A DNA stretch of 64,000 bases from Megalobrama amblycephala. Its lineage: Eukaryota; Chordata; Actinopteri; Cypriniformes; Xenocyprididae. Location: the NCBI RefSeq assembly GCF_018812025.1, contig NC_063044.1, positions 45,792,077 to 45,856,076 of the forward strand, written 5' to 3'. Under the pieces are notes generated by a model. It worked only from the letters and a program-made list of their open reading frames with translations. It made no database searches and was not told the DNA's origin. Shown piece by piece: positions 1-13,205 of the stretch (position 1 is its first letter; every line of letters begins with the position of its first letter). Position numbers and translations under genes: made by a program.

Positions 1-62
1 GCGTCTCGTCAAAACTACAGTCTGAGACCAGGTTTGTGTAACTGTCCTGTTTATGAGCGCAG

Positions 63-299
63 GCCTGCCAGGTGGGTGGAAGATTTGGACTCTGTAAAAC
101 TACCTTCCCTGCTCTCTTTCGTCGCTCTGGCCCACGTGTGCCGTGGCCACAGTACCACAAACACTCCCCTGGAGGAGTTGAGAGTGCCACAGATGTGGCC
201 ACACCCCGCTCTCCTTCAGGTCTTGCCTCTGTAAACTCCTCCAAACCCACCCTTCCACCTTCCAGCCTGGTTTTCAAAAGAAACAGAAAATGATTAATG
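63..299 (+). other. Exon-like segment at the left edge, frame uncertain
   Basis: Splice-like signals occur at 61-62 (AG) and 218-219 (CTCCTTCAG), and a strong donor AATG|GTAAGTGT at 300. One frame reads from 63 to a stop at 293 with a Ser/Pro-rich end (TPRSPSGLASVNSS ... FKRNRK); another is open from 182 to 299. The composition is GC-richer than what follows. No family is recognised, so this could be the end of an unidentified plus-strand gene or chance. Confidence 0.25.
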
Positions 300-1189
300 G
301 TAAGTGTGATTTGTATTCATTAAGGAATGTGAGTGTCATTTTTTAAGATATATATTTATTTATTTATTTATTTATTTATACGGCTGGTGCTAATTGCATT
401 TTGTGTGGGGTTCAGTGGGGCTACAGGTCTCCCTGAAGGAAAATGTGACATTCATTAATTCTTTCCAAAAATATAAGACCTTGGATATGATATCAGAATT
501 TTTTTTTTTTTTTTTATTGAACATTGATGGAGCAACATAATTTGTGTAAAAGAAATGATAAAAGTAATTATAAAAATCAAACATGACCATTTTTTTTTTT
601 TTTTATAAAGCATAAAGAATCAGAACAGTGAAGGAAATTCGGTAACACTTTATTTTACAGTGTCCTTGTTTAATATATTAGTGTAACCGGAAATTCTAAT
701 TCTAGTTATAGGAAATAATAATTTTTGAATATTTTGCAAATAACATTTGAATTCATTTGCATTAAAATGTGTAAACATGTGTCTCAAATGTAAAACTTTT
801 ATTGTCACACTCAGGAATTATATGAAGCACGTAAATTCATATTTTCAATTCAAGAAAAAAATCATTTAAATCCTTTAAACCTTTTTGGATTCCAAAAAAA
901 ATGCATACAGAGTGCTGCATAATGGATTTGGCCATTTATAATTATTTGGGAGGACTTGTCCCCCGCAATGTCTTTGGTGGTTTATGGCCCCTATGTCAAA
1001 CTTTTTTTGCCATGCAAATGAAATTAGTTGCATTTTATTTTTAATCACAAATGTCTTTTCTCTAAACAGAGGTGTAATATTTTAGGGATTCATTAGCTAC
1101 ATAAATCTGTATAATTTTAAAAATTAAAATTCAATTTTAAATGATTATACCAAAAAATGAATTTATCCATCATTGCACATAGTGACAAT
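300..1189. other. AT-rich non-coding sequence
   Basis: No exon or RNA gene is visible. It holds a short ATTT repeat (about 353-380) and two poly-T runs (499-515, 590-604). Confidence 0.5.
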
Positions 1190-1801
1190 TTAAAGGAATA
1201 GTTAAATAAAAATTTAAATTATCCCATAATTTACTCACCCTCAAGCCATCCTAGGTGTATATGACTTTCTTCTTTCAGCCGAACACAATTGGAGTTATAT
1301 TAAATAGCAATATCCTGGCTCTTCACAGCTTTGTAATGGCATTAAATAGTTTTTGAATCTCCAAAAAGCATATACAATCATCATAAAAGTAATCCATACG
1401 GCTCCAGGGGGTTAATAAATGCCTTCTGAAATGAAGCGAGATATCCATATTTAAAACTTTATAAACTATAATCACTGTCTTCCGGCAACGCCCGTACACA
1501 TGTTCACAAGACCCAACGTACGATATACGTAGCTCCTTTTCTCGTATATCAAAATCCCCTGACATTTTTCTTTAAAACTTCTTCGTGACAGGCATTTTGT
1601 TTCGCTCTGTCCTCTGCGCTCTGTGTCAGTTGTCACCCTCGCTTATGCTAAACTCATGCACTATTCAATGCCATTACAAAGCTGCAAAGAGCCAGGATAT
1701 TGTTTAATATAACTTCAATGAAAGAAGAAAGTCATATACACCTAGGATGGCTTGAGTGAGAGAAAACTATGGGATAATTTTTGGGTGAACTAACCCTTTA
1801 A
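1190..1801. mobile_element. MITE with long fold-back arms, TTAAAGG...CCTTTAA family
   Basis: Left end TTAAAGGAATAGTTAAAT and right end GGGTGAACTAACCCTTTAA are inverted. The arms continue inward for about 150 bp (CTCAAGCCATCCTAGGTGTA against its reverse complement near 1739-1758). The centre holds an unrelated loop. The element has no coding capacity. Confidence 0.75.
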
Positions 1802-1957
1802 GAGAGTTTCTGTCTTTTCAATATTGTTGGCTATAGATGAAGATAAATTATGTTTGTTGTTTTTTTATATGTATGTGTATGTTTGTGTATGTATGTATGT
1901 TGTTTTGACTTATGATTTTCTGTATAGTGAACTTGTGAAGTATTATATCTTCTCCAG

Positions 1958-2115
1958 CACAGAGCTGAGAATGGCTCAGATGAAGCGAGTGTGTCCAGAG
2001 GTTCTGCGAGAGGTCAGATCAATTGAAGGACTCTTGAAAAGCAGCCCATCCCTGCCTTGGGTTGCAGAAGCAAGTTTAACTGGATGGCACTTATATCAGC
2101 TATTAGAACAACTAC
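1958..2115 (+). other. Candidate 158-nt internal exon, unknown protein
   Basis: Between TCTTCTCCAG and donor GTGAGG lies an open segment encoding MAQMKRVCPEVLREVRSIE and WVAEASLTGWHLYQLLEQL, a helix-like, codon-balanced peptide. No family is recognised and no partner exon was found nearby. Confidence 0.25.
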
Positions 2116-2186
2116 GTGAGGAATGCAACATCTTTGTGTGCTGTATGTGTGTGTTTAGGTGTGTGAGTGTAGGCTGTTTTATGTGA

Positions 2187-3836
2187 TTATGTGAAGTCTT
2201 TCTCTGTTCTGACACAGAGAATTTGCTATAGTTTGTTTGATTTTATTTGAATTTTTAGAGGCTCTAAAGACTTACAACATTAGCTGTAAAAATGTAAATA
2301 TACTGAGTCTGAATCCCACTTGTGACCAAATCCTATTTCCCAATCCCATTACCCTCTTATTTCCTGTCTTTTTTCTGACAAAAGGGCAATAAGTAAGAAT
2401 TTAAAAAAAGATTTTCCTTTTGGGAGAACGATGCTTTAATGAAGCAGTGTAACCAACACACACACATCAAACTGTTTCCTTATTCCCGTACATATGGAGG
2501 AATTATGACATAAGCTTCATTCAACTCCGACTTGCCTGTAGACATCAAAACAAACACAGGAATGTTAATGGTACGTTGGAAAATTTATCATCCCTTACAA
2601 ATGAGAATAGCGGTTGATTGGTAACATTTAATATTCATCTAAACATGTTGATGTGGAGCAAACAACTCGAAACAACCACAAAAACATTTCATTTTCAGTG
2701 GAACTTTACTGCTTGTAAGTGTTTTTACAGTGAGACATTGCTCACTATTTCTGTATTCATTAATGGTTACTGTCCCAGCCTGTTTCCACACTTAATGAAT
2801 AGTCATTTCAGATGACAGTGGAAACTGTTTTTTGTTGTTGTTGTTGTTTGTTTTTTTCAAAAAGAGCTGCAATCATTTTCAGAAAGTAATGGATTTATAG
2901 GCTAAAAATTAAAAATGTGTGAACTGATACAGAATGCCCCCAAAATATGCAGATTGTCATATATATGAATCATACACATGACTAGTCAGTGACTTTTCAT
3001 TATGTAATCACTGGAATTTTCCTCATGATTTATTGTGATGAATACTTAATTGTATGCCAGGGTAACTATACTGCATTATGTTTATATACTGGGATGCATC
3101 CATTTAGAGCCAGCATTCTCCAAAGCTCGAGGAGATGATTGCATGCTCAGAGTCACTGGTCTATGCTTTTGGCATTGTCACCTGAAAATGAAGATCACAA
3201 AAGTGACATTTGGCTGAAGAATTGCTTTGTGTCTTGAAGTATACTGCAATTTTTCCTGCTGATTTTCTTTATGTGGAGAGACTGTTTTACATGTTAACAG
3301 GGATCACTGGCCTTTGGCTTTCAGGTCAAAATAGTCAACAAGAAGTGAGACTCTTTTGTTTTTCCAGTTTTTCTGAACTGCTTGTAAAAGTCTATGGTGC
3401 AGCCTCATACATCTGAAGACACAGATGACTGTTGCCTTTGGGACAGGAATAATTTACATGCATCTGCCTTTTGTAGCTCCTCTGTCTGATGATGTTGAGG
3501 ATAGACAAACATAGAGTGGGTATGCAATGTTGCACAACCTTATTTCTTACCGTAAAGCGTAAACCACAAAAAAGGCCTGGAATATGTTGTGTGGTTGTCA
3601 GTTGAATGGTTTAACTTGCAGTCTTAGGATGCTTGCTTTGAATACCTCATTACTGAACACACCTACAGGCCAGAGGGCAGTCAATTCACTTACAGCTCAA
3701 ATATATTATAGTTATTCCTAATGCTTTCATAATACCTTATAATGTACCCTTATATCATTTGTATGTTCTTGTGAATAATTGTAATGGCAGTTATCATATA
3801 TAGGCCTAATAATAGGCTTCTCCAGATAAATAGCCA
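2187..3836. other. Non-coding sequence, nothing recognised
   Basis: AT-rich sequence with a short TTG repeat near 2834. No splice-flanked coding segment or repeat boundary is convincing. Confidence 0.4.
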
Positions 3837-4262
3837 TATGTGACCCTGGACCACAAAACCAGTCATAAGGGTCAATTTTTTGAAATTGAGATTTATACAT
3901 CATCTGAAAGCTGATGAAGTTTTCCATTGATGTATGGTTTGTTAGGATATGCCGAGATACAACTATTTGAAAATCTGGAATCTGACGGTGCAAAAAAAAA
4001 AAAAAAAGAAATCTAAATATTGAGAAAATTGCCTTTAAAGTTTTCCAAATGAAATCCTTATCCACTCACAAAAATATTGATATATTTACAGTAGGGAATT
4101 TACAAAATATCTTCATGGAACATGATCTTTACTTAATATCCTAATGATTTTTTGCATAAAAAAACAAAAATAATTTTGACCCATACAATGTATTTTTGGC
4201 TATTGCTACAAATATACTTAATTAATACGACTTATGACTGGTTTTGTGGTCCAGGGTCACAT
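3837..4262. mobile_element. MITE with TATGTGACCCTGGACCAC terminal inverted repeats
   Basis: The left end TGTGACCCTGGACCACAAAA and the right end TTTTGTGGTCCAGGGTCACA are perfect inverted repeats extending to CCAGTCATAAG. The interior (425 bp) is AT-rich and non-coding. Confidence 0.85.
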
Positions 4263-7200
4263 AGGTGAATAGTTTTCTTGTATACTTGAGCTAAAGTTTC
4301 TTGGTTTTTGCTTTCACTATATGGAAAAGAGCAACTTAAATATTCTTTAAAATAAAGCAACACAAGTTTTGAATAACATGAAGGTGAGTAAATGATCTTC
4401 ATCAGGTTGAACTATCCCTTTAACACTTATAATTCTGAAGTCTTATTATGGTTATACTTTGTATATACTGTGTGTTTTCATGTTTATTCTGGAGCAAAGT
4501 CTTGCCTTAAAAATTTCCATTGTTAGTGCAATTCTGTAAACATGAATTTTGTCAAGTCAAAATTATTTGCAGTAGTAACCAACAGCATGCTGTTAATATA
4601 TAGAGTTTGTATCAGACATTTCTTTAAAAATACCTTTATAATGTGCTATATATAATACAGACTTGAAATAAAGTGTTTCTAAATTTGTCTTTTTTTCCCC
4701 TAGAATGAGCTGCATGACCCTCATGCTCTTTCTGTCCTGTTGTTGGACCCTTCTAATGGAACGTAATGCATGAGCACTTCCCAAACCAAAACAGAAGGAG
4801 GGAGCAGACAGAGGAATTGTCAGAAACATACAGACAGCTGCCTCCGAGGCCTCAAATGAGAGCTCCGCTGAGGATAACATAAGCGGCCTGTTTGCATAAG
4901 ATGTTGTGGGAGGTGACTCAATGCCTGTGGGGATGCAGTGAGGAGATAGACTGTTTGGATCCCTGCCACTTCCACACTCTCAATTACAGCATTTGGCTGG
5001 ACCACTTCTGGCTGGCCGCGAAAAAGCGGCCTCCACCAGATGGGCTGGGAGCAGCAGCCATGCAGTGGTAAACCAGACGCAGATCACCTACACTTCCTCT
5101 GGCTTCTCGCGCTGCAGCAAACACAGTCTAGTCAAAATAATGGAGTTCTCAGACAAAGTGTAAATATACTCACATCAGATGGAGGCAGAGACAAAAAATA
5201 ATTCTTCTCATGAACAGGAAACATACTCATGTCAGAAAACATTTAGGCCTCCGTACACTCCGTACAATCCTGATTAAGCAATATTGTACTGCTGTACTGA
5301 ACATTAGCCAACATGTTGATATTCAGACCAACAGCACAATTGCTGCAAATGTGATATTGACAGTTCATTAAACAAACAAACTGATATTGAGTGAATATCT
5401 GACAAAATTCAGCCAGTTTGTATCTTTTTCTCTGGCCCACCAATGGAAATAGTTAGTGGCTGTTCACACAGAACATGATTTTGCATTCAACTGTGTTGAT
5501 TTTCCATAGTTTTTCTTTGTAAACATGCGCTGGCCGTTTTTTGACCATTGCACTCCTCTTTTTCAGTGCCTTGTGGATTACACTGTTAAAAACCTAAAAA
5601 AACATGTCTCCAGACATTGTGTTCCTGTTTTTTATTTCACTGTGTTTCACGTTTTAAATGCAAAAATTCATTCAGTGTGAATAGCCCCAAATGCTGCTTG
5701 AGGACTAATACTAAATCACATAATTTAGGACAAAGCACATGAGATGATGAAATATAATGTTGCTCAACTACACAAGCACATCCTCATGAATTCAGTGTCT
5801 TTTATTGTTCCCATTTGTGCTATCTTACTGTAAGTATCCCAGAGTTCATTTCATTACTTGCTCTGTTAGGAGGTTCAAAGTGGGGGATGTGAAAAAATAA
5901 AACTTCAAATGCAAGATGGACTGGAAGGATATATTCTAACTTACTTCAAAAGATTTACTCTTTCCTTTGGACTACTTACTAGTAGTTACATTTAACTCCC
6001 TCAAAATTCAAAGTAGTGGTCGACTGGTATGTTTTTCAGATGTGGGTTCTTAAATTATTATGATAGTTGGCTTACTGTAATAATATGTTTAAATTATTGA
6101 CATTAAATACTTCCGCTTCACTAATCAAAACATTTCAATCTCTAAATCTTTATACCACCATAGGACATTTTCTGCTTTCTGACAGATTATTCCACTAACA
6201 AAATATGCCTTAAGAGCAAACTGGTGAAACCATTTGAGGATTTACCTCAAAGATGTGTCAGAAGTCTTTACTATAATATGTCCTCATAGTTCATGGTGTG
6301 GTGCATTTTACATAGTTTGACAACTCTTAAATGAGCTCTGGATGCTAAAGGTGGAAAATTATTCTCTGGCTAAATCAGTGGTCTTGACACACATTTCTCT
6401 CATTATAAGACAACCTCATCTCCTCATAGAATACCAAAAGTATCAGTTGCTTTCAGAAACTGGTGTGTATGCAGAAGATTTACAGGAAATGGGAGCCCAA
6501 AGGCAAAAGACTTAGTCATGATGATGGGCCCTTGTTCTTTTCAGAGGGTTTCAGAGGTTCAGAATAAATTTCCCATAAGATTTTAAGACCGTACCAGTAA
6601 CTGACTGTACAACAAAAGCTATTTCATTTGAACTTATGTCCAGTATTCTGCACATTTTAATGAGCTGTTTCGAATAAAATATGAGTTGCTTTTTGTCAAA
6701 TTAGTTTTTGTTTGACTTGATTGGTCATTATTTTAAATAAAATAAATTGTAAATATAGCTAAAGGTAATATATTTATTTCAGATATGCTTTTGAACTGGT
6801 ATTTTAACTAAACTTATTGTTTCATGACAGCTGAAATTGTGTTATTTGCATAATTATAGGCCTATAGCCTATAATTATAACAGCAAAATGACTGCAGGCA
6901 TTTGCATGCTTTTACAGGTAACGTTCAACCTTTCGGGAAAATTGCGATAAATATTGTGTAAGTGTAACAGTTAGCAACTTGCAGAAGAAAAAGAACAATA
7001 CTTGTGTACTATGGTTAATTTTAGACTTTTTTGTTTATATATGAGTAGCTTTCATTTTTCAGCAAATCTTTTCATTTAAGAGCAAACCATCACCGTTTAG
7101 TGGTCATAGCCTCTTCTGTTTGTTTTTTTATGCTCTCATGTCACAAGAGTGGGAAGACATATTGTGTAACACCATGACAATCAACAAATAGTTCCTAGCA

Positions 7201-7782
7201 TGCCATTGGTGAAAGACATTTTCACAATGTGGCATCCCACCCTCCCCCTCTGACCACAGCTGCCTGTCTGAAACCACCATGCCATGGTCATTGTCCAAAT
7301 GAAATACACTGGCTGACCTCAAGCCAGACCACATTTCACACCAGCAGAGCCGACAACACTCTTGGCCTCTCTATGGGTAATTTCTTGTATCAACAACAGT
7401 CTAGTTTGACACAGTGAAACACCTTGTTCTGACATATAGTACTTCAGCATTTTCCAGTTTTTTAGTGTGTCTGAAATGAGCTGCATTGCTGACAAACAGT
7501 GTGATCCGGTGCTGCAAAGAGATTATCTTCCACTTTTTAAATTAGGAATATAATTAGTTATATACAATGGATAAGTATGGCTATAATTGGCTACATATTT
7601 CTGTATTATTAAAAAAAAAGAGAAGCAAATCCAGTATAGAGCTATAACAAAATACTGAACACTAAATAAAGTAATTTCTAAAGAATTGCTGCCATCTATT
7701 GGCACAATAGCTACATCCTAAGAATTAAAGAGCCACTCAAAAATCCCTATGATTTAATACAATCATAATACAATCATTTAGA
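4263..7782. other. Intergenic sequence; one possible small MITE
   Basis: Mostly AT-rich and featureless. 5456-5688 is bounded by GGCTGTTCACACAGAA and TTCAGTGTGAATAGCC, a probable inverted-repeat element. Short open frames at 4593-5005 and 7128-7417 show no splice structure or homology I recognise. Confidence 0.35.
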
Positions 7783-8440
7783 TACACCGATCAGGCATAA
7801 CATTATGAGCACTGACAGGTGAAATGAATAACACTGATTATTGCTTCATCACGGCACCTGTTAGTGGGTGGGATATATTAGGCAGCAAGTGAGCATTTTG
7901 TCCTTAGAAGTTGTGTTAGAAGCAGGAAAAATGGTTTGACAAGGGCCAAATTGTGAGGGCTAGAGGACTGGATCAGAGCATCTCCAAAACTGCAGCTCAT
8001 GTGGGGTGTTCCCGGTCTGCAGTGGTCAGTGTCTATCAAAAGTGGTCCAAGGAAGGAACAGTGGTGAACCGGTGACAGGGTCATGGGCGGCCAAGGCTCA
8101 TTGATGCACGTGGGGAGCGAAGGCTGGCCTGTGTGGTCCAATCCAACAGACAAGTTACTGTAGATCAGATTGCTCAAGAAGTTAATGCTGGTTCTGACAG
8201 AAAGGTGTCAGAATACACAGTGCATCACAGTTTGTTGCGTATGGGGCTGAATAGCTGCAGACCAGTCAGGGTGCCCATACTGACCCCTGTCCACCGCCGA
8301 AAGCACCAAAAGTAGTGGGCACGTGAGCATCAGAACTGGACCACGGAGCAATGGAAGAAGGTGGCCTGGTCTGATCAATCACGTTTTCTTTTACATCTCA
8401 TGGATGGCCACGTGTGTCGCTTACCTGGGGAACACATGGC

Positions 8441-9648
8441 CAGGTTTGCCAACTTTGGGACTTTGGCTGGAGTGAGACTTTGTAAAAATTTCAGTTTGCG
8501 CGTGTGCATGGAGAAAATGTTTGGTAACCCTAATTTTAAAAATCAATGTCAGTCCATGTTTACTTGGTATCATTGGGGCGAAATAATTTATTTTATTATT
8601 TTGTCAGTTTTGTTACCTGACAGGGTAGCCAGACATTGTAAACATTCGGGGCTTAGCCCAAATCTATATTTGTCCAAAGACATTTCAATTTTCTATTAAT
8701 AGCTTTACTGACTTGAAAGGAGCTTTTGTTGTCGTATTCTTGTTTAGAAAATGTACAATATTTGACACTGTAATTTGTAAAACTTTGTTGGGTGTACCTC
8801 CGCTAGGGGGGTCCGGGGGCATGCCCCCCTGTAAGAAAATTTTGTACATTTTAAGGTTAAATGCATCAATCTGGTGCACTCTGGAAACTCAAAATTAAGA
8901 GCTTCAACCCATGTACAGTGTGCAAATTGAACTAAGAAACAGCATTGACTTGTACCTGGGCATTAAAAAGGGTTCAAACATTTTTTTTTTTTTTTTTTTT
9001 TTACAATACTTTTTTTTTTACAATACCAGCTAATGCGCTCACTTCTCTTTAAAACACGCAGCACAGACAGACTGTATCTATACTTAATCACTGTCTTTTG
9101 CTGTTTTATAAAGGCACAAAGCCATATCACAGTTTTAGTTCGTTGGCAAACGTAGTATGTTTTAAATTTTCAGTTCATTATGAAACGGTGGCGACAGCAG
9201 AGGGTCATTAATGGGAAACACTGAATGAATGTATAGCTGATAAATGTGCTAAAGTTGTCATATCGGTTGTTATATAACAAAACAACCGTAAGAGTATTGC
9301 GTTGCTAACGCTATGAGAAAACTCCTTTTCTCAAGAAAATAACGGCCATGGTGTGTAAAGCAGAAGCAGCCTGGCCAGCGGCGGAGTGTGCACGATCCGG
9401 GAGTGCTGAAGACGTTCTGCGCGGCTTTGATGGGTGCGCGGCCACAAATGGGCGGCGACCGCTTCTTCCAGTGGCAGGAGCTTCACATATCCTTTTTCCT
9501 CAGCGCCCTCAACAGCGTTAACTGTACGTACATACCACCGCCGCCGACTTGAGCTGCAAAGAAGCTCTGGCCGCTTTGTCAAAGACGCTTGTCAAAAAGT
9601 ACGGGGAAGCTTGACACTTTGGCCGCTCTGAGTGCGCGCGCGCGGCCG

Positions 9649-9687
<39 letters not shown>

Positions 9688-10332
9688 TCGTGCGCTCTGA
9701 AAATTTCATGTTTTGGTATGAACATTAACCCGCCAGTGTGGCGGATAGCCTTTTGAGATTTGCTCGCCAAACGGAAAATCTACCCGCATTTGGCGCTTGG
9801 CGGGTGTTAATTTCGGACCCTACATGAGACTATTTTTATTGAGCAATTTAGCTAACGTTAGCCCACATCATAACGCACGTCAGACAACATTTGCAACTAT
9901 AGTTGAAGTCTGTAACTTAGTCTCGGCACACAGACTGATTAGGCAAGGCTACGTCTGTAGTGACAAGGCTCACCATTTTATTATTTGCTTACCTTGATTG
10001 TCTTCCAAACTTTCACACGTGCCGACTCCGACTCTATGTTCCGAACTCTCTGAACTTCTCACACGCAACTGACGTATCAGGTGCAAGGTTTTCAGCCAAT
10101 CAACGATCAGAGAATACTGCAGTGAGAACGTTGTAGGGAGATGTAACAGCTGTGGGCCTTAAACTCCTCTCCTGTCATTAATACGCTGTGGTCTAGTCAT
10201 CAACAGAAAGTAACGGATTGAGAGGGGAGAAAAATGGATTTTGGCGTGACATTTCTTGCGTGTGCGTGAGAGCGTGGGATTGATGCTGAAAGCGTGAGTG
10301 TCACGCCAGATGCGTGAGAGTTGGCAACCCTG
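8441..10332. mobile_element. 1.9-kb DNA element nested in the Tc1 transposon, 6-bp target duplication
   Basis: The ends CAGGTTTGCCAACT and AGTTGGCAACCCTG are inverted repeats, and CATGGC is present on both sides (8435-8440 and 10333-10338). Removing the insert restores the expected Tc1 reading. CAGG ends suggest a hAT-like element. The interior has poly-T, a CT repeat (9651-9685) and a minus-strand frame (9331-9582) with a weak resemblance to fish retroelement gag (EEAVAAHLWP). No transposase domain is recognised. Confidence 0.75.
9651..9685. repeat. (CT)n microsatellite
   Basis: Uninterrupted CT dinucleotide repeat inside the nested element. Confidence 0.95.
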
Positions 10333-10746
10333 CATGGCACCAGGATGCACTATGGGAAGAAGGCAAGCCGGCGGAGGCAGTGTGATGCTTTGGGCAATGT
10401 TCTGGATAATACGCCCTGCCAGAAAGCTGAAATGGTTCAGGAATGGTTTGAGGAGCACAACAACGAGTTTGAGGTGTTGACTTGGCCTCCAAATTCCCCA
10501 GATCTCAATCCAGTTGAGCATCTGTGGGATGTGCTGAACAAACAAGTCCGATCCATGGAGGCCTGACCTGACAACTTACAGGACTTAAAGGATCTGCTGC
10601 TAACATCTTGGTGCCAGATACCACAGCACACCTTCAGGGGTCTAGTGGAGTCCATGCCTCGGCGGATCAGAGCTGTTTTGGCAGCAAAATGGGGACCAAC
10701 ACAATATTAGGAAGGTGGTCATAATGTTACGCCTGATCTGCGTGTG

Positions 10747-12211
10747 CGTGTGCGTGTGTGCGCGTACAGTACCCCTGAAGTTGTGTTGTGGTATCTGGCA
10801 TGTAAAAAAAATTGTATATATATAATGTAATATAATGTAATGTAATATAATTTATTTTTGTACATGCCTTTTTTTTTCTTTTTCTTTTTTTTTTTTTTTT
10901 TTAAAGCTTGTGGTTTCACTGCACCAGATTCATCTTTTATTGGAGTTCATCTCTAATGTAGAAGACCACCGGCTCTTAGAAATCACCTCTGGAATTAACA
11001 AATTGATTGTTTAATGTTGTCTAATCAATAATTCCTGCATATTAAAGTAGGAAAAAAGTTTTTAAAGCTTCATTTCAGTGTTTGTGTAATTAGTATTCTA
11101 AATGTGGAGCAAGAAATATATCATTCACTCTTTCAAAAGTGATTATCAATGATCACATAAAGGTCCCAAAGATGTTCTTTTTCTTCCCCAAGTTGCTTGT
11201 AATATTGCCACAGCAATTATGCCCTGTAATCTTCTCATGGTAAGTGTTAAGTCCTATAATTAAAAATGTTTGATTTGGAAATATGATCATTTTAAATAAA
11301 GTTAAAACATCAAGATTCAACATCACAGTTAAACAAAACATCAATATAGTTCAGTTATCATCTCTCCTGTCTTCAAGTCTTTGTTATATTTATTTCTTTT
11401 TTACAGTTACAGCAGGTGCCTGCTGGTATTATTATTCATTTTTTATTTGACATGGACATCACAGTTACATTGGACAAACCATATGCATTTGCTAAAGTGT
11501 TTTAGCACACATGCTGATTTTCAACACCAGTCCATGGGAGGCTTTTCAGAGAATAAAAAATAACAATGCTAATAATAATTACAATAAAAATAACAATACT
11601 AATAAAGAAAAAGTGGAAAAGAAAAAATATATATACCATAAAATTAAAAAAAACAAAAAAAAAACATACATAAGCTGCAGAGCAAAAGCAACATAATCAC
11701 ACAATATTGCAATAATAATTTAGATATTAAGGACTATTAATGTGAGCACTGTTGTTTTGTTTTTAACCGTTGTTTAAGTCCTCTGTTAAAAGCATTACCA
11801 TTGATCTCTAGTTTTAAATTAGTAGGTAAAGCATTCTAGAGTTTTGGCCCCTTTGCCGAAAAAGCAGACTGACCAAAAGAGGTCTTATACTTTGGAACAA
11901 GAGAGTCACCACTGATAGTGGCTCGTGTGTTTGCCTTATGAGAGCTCTGACGCCTACTGACCAGTGTCTTGTATAAACACTGTCTTGTTTAAAGTAAAAT
12001 ACTTGATGGGTTTCTTTGAACAGGTTTCTGTGAATAGATCATATTTTTGATTCCATTCATTTACACAACCAAAGTGATTGTTCAAACCATTGATTGTATG
12101 TATCATGTTATTATGTATGCAGTTTTAAGTGATATTGCAAAAAATACAACAGCACTGACAGTACAATCATGCTGGAGATTCATCAATACATCCCCTATAT
12201 ATATATATATA
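10747..12211. other. AT-rich intergenic sequence
   Basis: Contains low-complexity A- and T-rich runs (10868-10902, 11570-11665). Around 11820-12020 is a segment (AAGCATTCTAGAGTTTTGG, AAAAGCAGACTGACC) that looks like a decayed coding fragment, but no frame is maintained. Confidence 0.3.
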
Positions 12212-13148
12212 TACAGTACAGTTCAAAAGTTTGGAACCACTAAGATTTTTAATGTTTTTAAAAGAAGTTTCGTCTGCTCACCAAGGCTACATTTATTTAA
12301 TTAAAAATACAGTAAAAAACAGTAATATTGTGAAATATTATTACAATTTAAAATAACTGTTTTCTATTTGAATATATTTGACAAAGTAATTTATTCCTGT
12401 GATGGCAAAGCTGAATTTTCAGCATCATTACTCCAGTCTTCAGTGTCACATGATCCTTCAGAAATCATTCTAATATGCTGATTTGCTGCTCAAGAAACAT
12501 TTATGATTATTTTCAATGTTGAAAACAGTTGTGTACTTTTTTTTTCAGGATTCCTTGATGAATAGAAAGTTCAAAAGAACAGCATTTATCTGAAATACAA
12601 AGCTTCTGTAGCATTATACACTACCGTTCAAAAGTTTGGGTTCAGTAAGAATTTTTATTTTTATTTTTTTGAAAAGAAATTAAAGAAATGAATACTTTTA
12701 TTCAGCAAGGATGCATTAAATCAATCAAAAGTGGCAGTAAAGACATTTATAATGTTACAAAAGATTAGATTTCAGATAAACACTGTTCTTTTGAACTTTC
12801 TATTCATCAAATAATCCTGAAAAAAAATATTGTACACAAATATTTTGTACAATTTTACACATTAAATGTTTCTTGAGCAGCAGATCAGCATATTAGAGTG
12901 ATTTCTGAAGGATCATGTGACACTGAAGACTGGAGTAATGATGCTGAAAATTCAGCTTTGCATCGCAGGAATAAATTACTTTGTGAAATATATTCAAATA
13001 GAAAACAGTTATTTTAAATTGTAATAATATTTCACAATATTACTGTTTTTTACTGTATTTTTAATTAAATAAATGTAGCCTTGGTGAGCAGACGAAACTT
13101 CTTTTAAAAACATTAAAAATCTTAGTGGTTCCAAACTTTTGGACTGTA

Positions 13149-13150
<2 letters not shown>
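12212..13150. mobile_element. 0.94-kb palindromic DNA element (ACAGTACAGTTCAAAAG ends)
   Basis: The two halves are long inverted repeats: TTGGAACCACTAAGATTTTT at the left reappears inverted at the right, and the arms extend several hundred bp (GTGTCACATGATCCTTCAG on one side, CTGAAGGATCATGTGACAC on the other). Both ends abut TA. A second full copy lies at 58832-59771. It is non-coding and probably Tc1/mariner-derived. Confidence 0.85.

Positions 13151-13152
<2 letters not shown>

Positions 13153-13201
<49 letters not shown>
13153..13201. repeat. (TA)n microsatellite
   Basis: TA dinucleotide run abutting the right end of the palindromic element. Confidence 0.95.

Positions 13202-13205
<4 letters not shown>

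Larger units (their letters stand above)
7931..10566 (+). pseudogene. Tc1-like DD34E transposase pseudogene
   Basis: The frame is broken by stop codons after GTVVNR (about 8072) and after HRRKHQK (8313), and by the insertion at 8441-10332. The C-terminal part resumes at about 10339 (PGCTMGRRQAGGGSVMLW) and drifts between frames. It cannot make a working transposase. Confidence 0.85.
7783..10746 (+). mobile_element. Inactive Tc1-like transposon interrupted by a second element
   Basis: The inverted ends are GATCAGGCATAACATTATGA (left) and TCATAATGTTACGCCTGATC (right). Between them is a decayed Tc1/mariner transposase: helix-turn-helix part [19 protein letters not shown], catalytic WSDQSRF, and SPDLNPVEHLWD with the last catalytic D and E. 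The gene is cut at 8441 by a 1.9-kb insertion. The right tip has decayed into a GTGTGC repeat. Confidence 0.88.

Noticed and set aside
4696..4770. Splice-like CCCCTAG followed by a short frame (ELHDPHALSVLLLDPSNGT)
   Set aside because: Only about 20 codons, no partner exon and no recognised family.
9331..9582. Possible retroelement gag fragment (EEAVAAHLWP)
   Set aside because: Resemblance is short and the frame has no neighbouring retroelement domains; kept only as a remark in the nested element.
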